64,000 bases of DNA from JAWKRB01 sp041389885 (lineage in GTDB: Bacteria > Myxococcota_A > Polyangia > Polyangiales > Ga0077539): contig JAWKRB010000038.1 of the NCBI GenBank assembly GCA_041389885.1, forward strand, positions 1 through 64,000, written 5' to 3'. Made by a program: the position numbers and the translations under genes. The notes under the pieces were generated by a model. It was not told the DNA's origin. It saw nothing but the letters and a program-made list of their open reading frames with translations, and ran no database searches. Shown here in pieces: positions 57,373 to 64,000 of this stretch (position 1 is the first letter of the stretch; each line of letters starts with the position of its first letter).

Positions 57373-60300
57373 ATGAAGCGATCGGGTCTATCGACACTCT
57401 GGTTCGCCGCAGCGCTCGTCGCCGCGGGCTGCGGAGGCAACAACTCTGTTGTCTCGGTCAACGACGACGCGGGGGGCAAGGCCGACGCGCCGCTTGAAGC
57501 CGCCGTCGACGGGAGCTCTGGGGACGTCGCCGACGACGTCCTCCCCGACATGGACGCGGCGCTCGACGTGGTCGACGCGACCCCCGTCGAGGCGGGTCCG
57601 GGCGGATGCCGGGACAACACCGACTGCGCCGGCGACGAGCTCGGCAACCGCATCTGCGACGTGGCCACCGGACGGTGCGTGGCGTGCACGGCCAGCAACC
57701 GGGGATCGTGCGCCCAGGGGCAGTACTGCACCGCGGCCAACCGCTGCGAGGCGGGATGCAGCGCCGACAACGACTGCGCGGGCGCGACCGGCGGCGACGC
57801 GGGGGCGGGCGACGGCGGCGCCCCGGGCCTGCGCTGCGACACGGCGAGCCACACCTGCGTGAGCTGCGTCACCGACGACCACTGCGGCCTCGGGCAGGTC
57901 TGCCAGGCGGGCGCCTGCGTCGCGGGCTGCAACGAGCGCCGCGGCTGCCCCACGGGTCAGGCCTGCTGCGCGGGCGCCTGCTTCAGCGTGCAGGACGACG
58001 CGATGCGCTGCGGCACCTGCACCAACGTGTGCGCGGGGGGCAACAACGCCGCCCCCGCGTGCGTGATGGGCGCCTGCACGCGCCGGTGCCTGCCCGGCTA
58101 CGCCGACTGTGATGGCGACTCGTCGAACGGATGCGAGGTCTCCCTCGAGGGCTCGGCGAACTGCGGGAGCTGCGGCCGGAGCTGCTCCGGCGCGACGCCC
58201 CTGTGCGCGACCACCGGGGGGATGTCGCAGTGCGTCTCGGGGTGCGACCCCGGGCAGACCCGCTGCGGCTCGACCTGCGCGAGCCTCCAGAGCGACAGCA
58301 CCGACTGCGGGCGCTGCGGAAACGTCTGCCCCGCCGGCGCCAACGCCGCCGCGGCCTGCGTGATGGGCGCCTGTCAGCTGACCTGCAACGCGGGCTTCGC
58401 GGACTGCGACGGCGACCCCTCCAACGGCTGCGAGGTGAGCCTCAACGGCTCGGCGAGCAACTGCGGCGCGTGCGGCAACGTGTGCCCGGGCGGGCCCAAC
58501 AGCACGGCGGCGTGCGTGATGGGCGCCTGCCGCCTCACCTGCGCGCAGGGCTCGGCGGACTGCGACGCCAACGCCAGCAACGGCTGCGAGGTCTCGCTCC
58601 TTAGCTCGTCGGGCAACTGCGGCGCCTGCGGCCGCGTCTGCGCGGGCGGCGCGAACGGCGCGGCGACCTGCACCGCCGGCTCCTGCGGCCTCGCCTGCGA
58701 CCCCGGCTTCGGCGACTGCGACGGCGACCCCTCCAACGGCTGCGAGACCGCCCTCAACGGCACGGGCAACTGCGGCCGCTGCGGCAACGCGTGCAGCGGC
58801 GGCACCCCCGTGTGCGCGACCACCACCGGCGCGAGCTCGGTCTGCACCAGCGGCTGCGCCACGGGGCAGCAGCGCTGCGGCGACGCCTGCGTCGACACCG
58901 CCACCAGCGTCGAGCACTGCGGCGCCTGCGGCACCGCGTGCCCCGCGGGGAACAACACCCGCGCGACCTGCGCCGGCGGCGCCTGCGGCACCACCTGCGC
59001 GCCGGGCTTCGCCGACTGCGACGGCGACGCGTCCAACGGCTGCGAGGTCAACACGCAGGTGAGCAGCACGCACTGCGGCGCCTGCAACAACGCCTGCCGC
59101 GCCGGGCAGAACTCGACCGTGGCCTGCGTCACCAGCCAGTGCCGCACGACCTGCAACCTGGGCTACGGCGACTGCGACGGCCTCGACCTCAACGGCTGCG
59201 AGGCCAACCTGCTCACCGCCACCGCGCACTGCGGCGGCTGCAACCGGGTGTGCCCCGCCGCGGCCAACGCGGTGCCCACGTGCACCAACGGCGGGTGCGG
59301 CTTCACCTGCGTCGCGGGCTTCGGCGACTGCGACGGCAACGCGTCGAACGGCTGCGAGACCGCCCTCGACAGCTCGCTCAACTGCGGCGCCTGCGGCCGC
59401 GCGTGCGGCCTCTCGACGCCCCTGTGCTCCACCGCGGGGATGACGCCCTCGTGCATCTCGGGCTGCGCCACCAACCAGGTGCGCTGCGGCAACAGCTGCG
59501 TCGACCTGCAGAGCGACCCCGCGAACTGCGGCGCCTGCGGGACCGCCTGCGCGACGGGCCCCAACGCCACCCGCACCTGCGCCTCGGCGCGCTGCGGGCT
59601 CACCTGCGCCGCGGGCTTCGCCGACTGCGACAACAGCCCGTCGAGCGGCTGCGAGGCCAACCTCCAGAGCGACGACGCCAACTGCGGCGCGTGCGGAAAC
59701 GCCTGCGGCACAGGGAGAACTTGCACCGCCGGGGCCTGCCGCGACCGCTGCGCGACGGGGCTCACCTTCTGCTCGGGCGCCTGCGTGAACACGCAGAGCG
59801 ACAACGCGAACTGCGGCTCCTGCGGCAACGCCTGCGCTACGGGGCAGTACTGCCTCTCGGGCGCGTGCCGCGCGGGCAACGTCTCGACGATCGCGTCGGG
59901 CAACGACCACGTGTGCGCGATCCGCGGCGGCGGCACCGTCTGGTGCTGGGGCTACAACGGCTGGGGCCAGCTCGGCAACGGGACCACCACCAGCAGCCTG
60001 GTGCTCCAGCAGGTCCGCGGGATCAGCACCGCGGTGGAGGTCTCGGCCTCGGGCGGGAGCTCGTTCGCGCGCCTCGCCGACGGCACCGTCGTCGGCTGGG
60101 GCCTGCACTACGGCGCGGGCGAATTGGGCGACGGCACCACGGTGACCCAGCGCACGAGCCCGGTGCCCGTCGTGGGCCTCCGCAACATCGTCGACCTCGG
60201 CGGCGGCGGTTGGGCGCACAGCTGCGCGGTGGCCGCAGACGGGCGGGTGTGGTGCTGGGGCTACAACAACTACGGCCAGCTCGGCGACGGCAGCACGGCC

Positions 60301-60978
60301 AACCGCGTCGCGCCGGGGCTCACCGCGGGGCTGAACACCGCCGTCGAGGTGTGCGACGGCTACCTGCACTCCTGCGCGCGGCTGCAAGACGGCTCCGTGC
60401 GCTGCTGGGGCTACAACGGCTACGGCGATCTCGGCACGGGGAACACCACGAACAGCCTCACGCCCGTGGCGGTCGTCGGGGTGAACACCGCGGTGGAGAT
60501 CGCCTGCGGCACCCACCATACGTGCGCGCGCCTCGCCAACGGCACCGTGCAGTGCTGGGGGTACAACCGCTACGGGCAGCTCGGCGACGGCACCGCGAAC
60601 ACCCGGTACGCGCCGGGGCTGGTGACCGGGCTGACCGACGCGGTCGAGATCGGCACCGGCGAGGACGTCTGGCGCGGCAACCAGTCGGGCTCGGCGGCGG
60701 ACCGCACCTGCGCGCGCCGCGCCAACGGCACCATCGTGTGCTGGGGCTACAACGGCTACGGCGGCATCGGTGATGGGACCACCACCAACCGCCTCACCCC
60801 CACCGCGGTGCTCGGGATCTCCGACGCCACGGAGATCGACGCCGCGGGGCGCTACCACACCTGCGCGCGCCGCGCCGGCGGGATCATCTCCTGCTGGGGC
60901 TATGGCGGAAACGGGCAGATGGGCGACGGCACGTCCAACAGCCGCACCGCCCCCGGCCTCGTCGTCGGATTCCCCTGA
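57373..60978 (+). CDS. Giant Cys-rich lipoprotein with C-terminal seven-bladed RCC1 propeller
   Basis: This 1201-residue protein starts at the ATG at 57373. Signal with lipobox VAAGC, then an acidic tether (about 25-75). About 750 residues of Cys-rich repeats follow, of the form CDGDPSNGCEVSL, then NCGACGxxCxxGxN. This differs from the protein at 51034 by an added 'DCDGDxSNGCE' element. The last ~370 residues hold seven RCC1-type repeats (HTCARxxxGTVxCWGYNxYGQ, then LGDGT). Seven is the count of a closed propeller. Most blades carry a Cys pair, one in HxCA and one in CWG. Blade 2 lacks both. RCC1 propellers act as binding platforms; surface recognition is a reasonable inference. Confidence 0.9.
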   Translation: MKRSGLSTLWFAAALVAAGCGGNNSVVSVNDDAGGKADAPLEAAVDGSSGDVADDVLPDMDAALDVVDATPVEAGPGGCRDNTDCAGDELGNRICDVATGRCVACTASNRGSCAQGQYCTAANRCEAGCSADNDCAGATGGDAGAGDGGAPGLRCDTASHTCVSCVTDDHCGLGQVCQAGACVAGCNERRGCPTGQACCAGACFSVQDDAMRCGTCTNVCAGGNNAAPACVMGACTRRCLPGYADCDGDSSNGCEVSLEGSANCGSCGRSCSGATPLCATTGGMSQCVSGCDPGQTRCGSTCASLQSDSTDCGRCGNVCPAGANAAAACVMGACQLTCNAGFADCDGDPSNGCEVSLNGSASNCGACGNVCPGGPNSTAACVMGACRLTCAQGSADCDANASNGCEVSLLSSSGNCGACGRVCAGGANGAATCTAGSCGLACDPGFGDCDGDPSNGCETALNGTGNCGRCGNACSGGTPVCATTTGASSVCTSGCATGQQRCGDACVDTATSVEHCGACGTACPAGNNTRATCAGGACGTTCAPGFADCDGDASNGCEVNTQVSSTHCGACNNACRAGQNSTVACVTSQCRTTCNLGYGDCDGLDLNGCEANLLTATAHCGGCNRVCPAAANAVPTCTNGGCGFTCVAGFGDCDGNASNGCETALDSSLNCGACGRACGLSTPLCSTAGMTPSCISGCATNQVRCGNSCVDLQSDPANCGACGTACATGPNATRTCASARCGLTCAAGFADCDNSPSSGCEANLQSDDANCGACGNACGTGRTCTAGACRDRCATGLTFCSGACVNTQSDNANCGSCGNACATGQYCLSGACRAGNVSTIASGNDHVCAIRGGGTVWCWGYNGWGQLGNGTTTSSLVLQQVRGISTAVEVSASGGSSFARLADGTVVGWGLHYGAGELGDGTTVTQRTSPVPVVGLRNIVDLGGGGWAHSCAVAADGRVWCWGYNNYGQLGDGSTANRVAPGLTAGLNTAVEVCDGYLHSCARLQDGSVRCWGYNGYGDLGTGNTTNSLTPVAVVGVNTAVEIACGTHHTCARLANGTVQCWGYNRYGQLGDGTANTRYAPGLVTGLTDAVEIGTGEDVWRGNQSGSAADRTCARRANGTIVCWGYNGYGGIGDGTTTNRLTPTAVLGISDATEIDAAGRYHTCARRAGGIISCWGYGGNGQMGDGTSNSRTAPGLVVGFP

Positions 60979-61008
60979 GCCCTCCCCTCGTTCCGCTGAA
61001 TTCTTGAC

Positions 61009-61047
61009 CTCCTCGGGGACCTGCGGCAATGCCCTCTCCCCGAGGAG
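61009..61047 (+). other. Perfect 11-bp stem-loop enclosing the candidate xseB start codon
   Basis: CTCCTCGGGGA (61009-61019) and TCCCCGAGGAG (61037-61047) are exact complements with a 17-base loop. The loop carries the ATG at 61029. If xseB starts at the downstream GTG 61059 or GTG 61071 instead, the hairpin becomes a transcription terminator for the lipoprotein gene that ends at 60978. There is no U-tract. Confidence 0.55.
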
Positions 61048-61310
61048 CTCCGAACGACGTGGACGAAGCCGTGAACGCATCCCCCGAGACGCTCTCGCTG
61101 GAGGACATCCTGACGAGGCTCCAGCAGGTCGTCGAGACCCTCGAGAAGGGAGACCTCCCCCTGGAGGAGTCTCTGCAGTGCTTTGAAGAGGGCGTGAAGC
61201 TCACCCGCGAGGGACAGCGTCGCCTCGAGCTCGCCGAGAAGCGCGTCGACCAGCTCCTGGCGTCAGGCGGCGCGGACGGCGGGGTCACCGTGCAGCGCCT
61301 CCAGGGCTGA
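61029..61310 (+). CDS. xseB: Exodeoxyribonuclease VII small subunit
   Basis: This protein of up to 93 residues has the full XseB two-helix hairpin: LSLEDILTRLQQVVETLEKG, then DLPLEESLQCFEEGVKLTRE and GQRRLELAEKRVDQLLA. The LEkGdLpLEeSl.lfEeGv.l element is diagnostic. XseB binds the large subunit XseA to form the single-strand exonuclease; XseA is not in the window. The first ~14 residues after ATG 61029 are not conserved in character. A start at GTG 61071 (79 residues) would give the usual length. A hairpin covers the first ATG. Confidence 0.88.
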   Translation: MPSPRGAPNDVDEAVNASPETLSLEDILTRLQQVVETLEKGDLPLEESLQCFEEGVKLTREGQRRLELAEKRVDQLLASGGADGGVTVQRLQG

Positions 61311-61361
61311 GCGCGTCGCTCGGTGCGGCGAGCGCGCCGCAAGAGGCGTGGCGCACGGTTC

Positions 61362-61391
61362 TTTACGTCGCGAAACCGCCGATGGTACATA
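61362..61391 (+). promoter_or_regulatory. Possible sigma-70-type promoter for the OmpA-family gene
   Basis: TTTACG (61362-61367) and TACATA (61386-61391) are 18 bases apart, in the least GC-rich patch of the 180-base gap between xseB and the next gene. The match is partial (4/6 and 3/6 to consensus). The remaining leader, about 100 bases, holds a GGAGG ribosome-binding site at 61477-61481 and nothing else evident. Confidence 0.35.
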
Positions 61392-61490
61392 GCGGGCGCA
61401 TTTCGCCGGGTCACGCTCACGCAGAGCGCGAACGGCGCAGTGGGCTACGCGCACAACGCGCGGCGCGGTCGCTCTCGGAGGGTCCTCAGC

Positions 61491-63893
61491 ATGCGGCAGT
61501 CTCGACGGTTGGCTTTGATCCTGGCGATGCTCTCATCGGCGTTGCCGCTGGTCGCCTCGGCGCAGAACGCACCGGGCAACCGTGCGCCGGCGAACAATCG
61601 CACCACCACGGACGACGACGAGGAGGACGAGGAGGAAGAAGACGCCCCCGCCGCCGCCCCCGCCGCGGCGACCCCCGCCTCCAGCTCGGGCAGCGCCGCG
61701 ACCCCGGCGCGCCCCTCGACCCCTGAGACCCCCGAGACCGACGAGGAGCGCCGCACCCGGATGCTCCCCCGCTTCTCCGGGCTCGACGGCGCCGTGGGCC
61801 TGCTCCACACCGCCTCCGCGCAGAGCGGCGGCGCGGGGAGCTTTCGCTTCAGCCTCCTCGGGGAGTACTTCTCGGGCGGCGAGTTCCTCCGCCCGCAGGG
61901 GCTGAGCGGCACGGCGCTCACGGGCGTCGACAGCGCGTCGCACGTCGGCGGCACCGTCACCCTGTCGTACTCGCCCCTCGATTTCCTCGAGGTCTTCGGC
62001 TCGGTGCGGGCCTACGCGACCTCGAACTCCTCGCCCATGATGACCACCCGACCGGGCCTCATCCAGGCCCTGGGTGACACCACCCTGGGCGTGAAGGCCG
62101 GGGCGAGGGTGGTGCGCGGGCTCTACCTCGGCGGCGACGCCGCGGTGTACCTGCTCAACCGCTCGGGCGACATCGGGCTCCTCGGCGACGCGACGAGCTT
62201 TCACCTCCGGGTGAACTCGACCTTCGACCTGCGCGAGCACTTTCGCAACGTGCCCGTGCGCTTTCACCTGAATTTCAGGTACTTCTTCGACAACAGCTCC
62301 GCGGTCGTCGCGCCCACCGAAGACGCGCGCCGCCGCGCGCAGCCGGGCTACGACGCGTCCCGCTGCGCGACCACCAACGACGCGAGCTGCTACCTCGAGG
62401 TCTCCCGCGCCGAGCGCTACGCCCTGGGCGTGAACCGGGTCGACCGCTTCTCCATCAACCTCGGCGTCGAGGCCTCGCTCCCCTACGTGCACCCCTTCGT
62501 CGAGTGGAACGTCGGCGTGCCCGTGAACCGGCAGTCGTACCAGTGCTTCGAGCCGGGCAGCACCGGCACCCGCCCCGGCGGCGCCACGGACGACGACCTG
62601 TGCTTCGCGAACACCGGCTTCTCGTCGATGCCCTCGACCTTCACCATCGGCGCGAGGGTGCTCCCGCCCATTCGCGGGCTGAGCGCGCTCCTCGCCGTCG
62701 ACATCGCCACCAGCGGCACCTCCGACTTCGTGCGAGAGCTCTCGCCGAACACCCCGTGGCAGTTCTACTTCGGCGCGGCCTTCGCGTACGACTCGCACCC
62801 CGTCGAGCGCCGCATCGAGGTCCCGGGGCCGGAGCGCGTCGTCGACCGCCCCGTCGACCGCACGCCGCCCGGCGGGCGCGTGACGGGCATGGTCCGCGAC
62901 GCCGAGGGGCACACCGGCATCGCCAACGCCGTGGTGAACTTCGCCGGGCGCAACGACCTGCACATCCTCGCCACCGACGGCCAGGGCCGCTTCCTCTCCG
63001 GGCGCCTCCCGCCGGGCGAGTACCAGCTCCGCGTGACCGCGCCGGACTACAACTCCGGCGACTGCCGCTTCACCATCGCGCAGCCCCCCGCGGCGCCCGA
63101 GGCCCCCGCGGGCAGCGCGCCCGCCACGGCCCCCGCGCCCGCCGCCGAGGCCAACCTCGACGCCACCGTGCAGTGCGAGCTCCGCGCGTTGCCGCGCCGG
63201 GGCAACCTCCAGGGCCGCGTGCTGAACGCGCGCAACAGCCAGGGCGTCGCCAACGTGCAGGTGACCGTCACGCCGGGGCCGGGCTTCCTCGCGCCGCAGG
63301 GGCAGTCGACGCCCGCGCCGCAGACCGTCACCACCGACGCCGGCGGCAACTTCACCGTCAACGACGTGCTCGCGGGGTCCTACGTGCTCAGCGCGGGCCC
63401 GAGCAACACCACCATGGCCGTCGGCGGCGTGAACACCAACGTGAATCCGCGCGAGACCGCCAGCGCCGAGGTCCGGGTCAACCCCCTGCCTCCGCCCGCC
63501 CAGCGCCAGGTCGCCCTCGTGGGCAACAACTTCAGCCTGCGCCGTCAGGTCCACTTCCAGACCAACAGCGCCGACATCCTCCCCGACTCGAACTCGCTCC
63601 TCGAGCAGATCGCCGACCTCATCAACCGTCACCCCGAGGTGACGGCCATTGAGATCCAGGGGCACACCGACAACCAGGGCCAGGCCGCGGCCAACCAGAC
63701 CCTCTCCGAGGCGCGCGCCGCCTCGGTGCGCGACGCCCTGGTGCGCCTCGGCGTCACCGCCGAGCGGCTCAGCTCGCGGGGCTACGGCCAGACCCGGCCG
63801 ATTCGCCCGAACCTCACCGCCGGGGGCCGAGCCGCCAACCGCCGCGTCGCCATCGTCGTGACCCAGCGCGCCACGGGCGCCAGCGCCCGCTGA
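61491..63893 (+). CDS. OmpA-family outer-membrane protein with carboxypeptidase-regulatory-like domains
   Basis: This 800-residue protein starts at ATG 61491, preceded by GGAGG. The signal peptide ends at LVASAQ. An acidic run (DDDEEDEEEEDA) and a Pro/Thr linker lead to a beta-barrel-like region (about 100-445: FRFSLLGEYFSGGEF, GTVTLSYSPLDFLEVFGS, FHLNFRYFFDNS, WQFYFGAAFAYDSHP). Two CarboxypepD_reg-like Ig modules follow (VTGMVRDAEGHTGIANAVVN; NLQGRVLNARNSQGVANVQV). The C-terminal OmpA domain (about 690-790; VHFQTNSADILPDSN, IEIQGHTDNQGQAAANQ, LSEARAASVRDALV, LSSRGYGQTRPI) carries the Asp and Arg that hold diaminopimelate. It is expected to tether the outer membrane to peptidoglycan. Confidence 0.9.
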   Translation: MRQSRRLALILAMLSSALPLVASAQNAPGNRAPANNRTTTDDDEEDEEEEDAPAAAPAAATPASSSGSAATPARPSTPETPETDEERRTRMLPRFSGLDGAVGLLHTASAQSGGAGSFRFSLLGEYFSGGEFLRPQGLSGTALTGVDSASHVGGTVTLSYSPLDFLEVFGSVRAYATSNSSPMMTTRPGLIQALGDTTLGVKAGARVVRGLYLGGDAAVYLLNRSGDIGLLGDATSFHLRVNSTFDLREHFRNVPVRFHLNFRYFFDNSSAVVAPTEDARRRAQPGYDASRCATTNDASCYLEVSRAERYALGVNRVDRFSINLGVEASLPYVHPFVEWNVGVPVNRQSYQCFEPGSTGTRPGGATDDDLCFANTGFSSMPSTFTIGARVLPPIRGLSALLAVDIATSGTSDFVRELSPNTPWQFYFGAAFAYDSHPVERRIEVPGPERVVDRPVDRTPPGGRVTGMVRDAEGHTGIANAVVNFAGRNDLHILATDGQGRFLSGRLPPGEYQLRVTAPDYNSGDCRFTIAQPPAAPEAPAGSAPATAPAPAAEANLDATVQCELRALPRRGNLQGRVLNARNSQGVANVQVTVTPGPGFLAPQGQSTPAPQTVTTDAGGNFTVNDVLAGSYVLSAGPSNTTMAVGGVNTNVNPRETASAEVRVNPLPPPAQRQVALVGNNFSLRRQVHFQTNSADILPDSNSLLEQIADLINRHPEVTAIEIQGHTDNQGQAAANQTLSEARAASVRDALVRLGVTAERLSSRGYGQTRPIRPNLTAGGRAANRRVAIVVTQRATGASAR

Positions 63894-63915
63894 GCGCCTT
63901 CCCACGCCGCCGCCC

Positions 63916-64000
63916 ATGGGGCGATTCACCCACATCCCCGACGAGACCCTGAGCGCGCTCCTCGCGCGCTTCGGGGTCACGCCCGTGTCGTCGAGCCCCG
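63916..64000 (+). CDS. Start of a gene, possibly homoserine-kinase/aminoglycoside-phosphotransferase-like (partial)
   Basis: The ATG at 63916 begins 28 codons (GRFTHIPDETLSALLARFGV, then TPVSSSP) cut by the window end. The opening 'f..i.de.l.alLarfgv' pattern resembles ThrB-type homoserine kinases and other phosphotransferase-fold enzymes. Too little is present for a firm call. It follows the OmpA gene by 22 bases. Confidence 0.4.
   Translation, partial: MGRFTHIPDETLSALLARFGVTPVSSSP

Noticed and set aside
57388..61080. A 1230-codon antisense open frame opposite the RCC1 lipoprotein
   Set aside because: It is a mirror of GC-rich Cys codons, with no recognisable domain. The sense product has seven RCC1 blades.
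61533..63980. 815-codon antisense frame opposite the OmpA gene
   Set aside because: No family features; the sense frame has a signal peptide, barrel strands and an OmpA domain.

Overview
The window is one continuous stretch of very GC-rich DNA (strong G/C at third codon positions, many GTG starts). Its gene content points to a member of the Myxococcota, probably the Polyangia/Sandaracinaceae side. The evidence is tandem Cys-rich repeats of the CGGxCVDTxTDxxNCGxCG type, a C-terminal MYXO-CTERM-like tail, a Hanks-type Ser/Thr kinase followed by a TPR protein, an ECF sigma factor, and many lipoproteins with long Asp-rich tethers. The taxonomic placement is inference; there is no rRNA in the window.

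Layout. 1-9.3 kb: a decayed EF-Ts-like gene, a decayed dual-specificity-phosphatase-like gene, two convergent lipoproteins, a minus-strand ECF sigma/membrane-partner pair behind an exported protein gene, a membrane protein, a small secreted TIMP-like protein, and an IS3-type transposase remnant joined to the tail of an oxidase. Three copies of a dispersed ~60-150 bp repeat lie in this part. 9.3-16.5 kb: a PhoD-like Tat lipoprotein, a zinc-ribbon membrane protein, a Cys-rich C-type-lectin lipoprotein, a LAS-fold metallopeptidase with a MYXO-CTERM-like tail, and a broken M23 peptidase. 16.7-21.2 kb: divergent GH8 and beta-helix lipoproteins followed by debris (RTX repeat fragment, GH35-like fragment). 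21.2-27.7 kb: HEAT, zinc-ribbon, sulfatase-modifying-factor-like and SppA proteins and a cyclic-nucleotide-binding-domain pair, all on the minus strand.

27.8-33 kb: a plus-strand cluster of kinase, TPR/PEGA-like protein, lamin-tail lipoprotein and SH3 protein, with touching or overlapping starts for the first three. 33.8-38.9 kb: a surface-polysaccharide cluster (methyltransferase, Wzx-like flippase, GT4 glycosyltransferase, then two convergent methyltransferases). 39-45 kb: a vWA/thrombospondin-type-3 lipoprotein, a dihydropyrimidinase/hydantoinase, and small proteins of unknown role. 45-51 kb: a coupled three-gene minus operon ending in a large double-vWA membrane protein, divergent from a CtpA protease across a 48-bp spacer that holds an inverted repeat. 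51-61 kb: two giant Cys-rich lipoproteins flanking argB, a solute-binding lipoprotein and a metallo-beta-lactamase-fold hydrolase. 61-64 kb: xseB, an OmpA-family protein, and the start of another gene.

The dominant theme is cell-surface display. At least nine proteins share the plan lipobox, then Asp/Val/Ala-rich tether, then a passenger domain (enzyme, lectin, propeller, beta-helix, lamin tail). The second theme is local gene decay: about seven reading frames are broken or truncated in 1-9.3 kb and 15.6-21.2 kb. I see no tRNA, rRNA, CRISPR array, intact insertion sequence, prophage or clear biosynthetic cluster.
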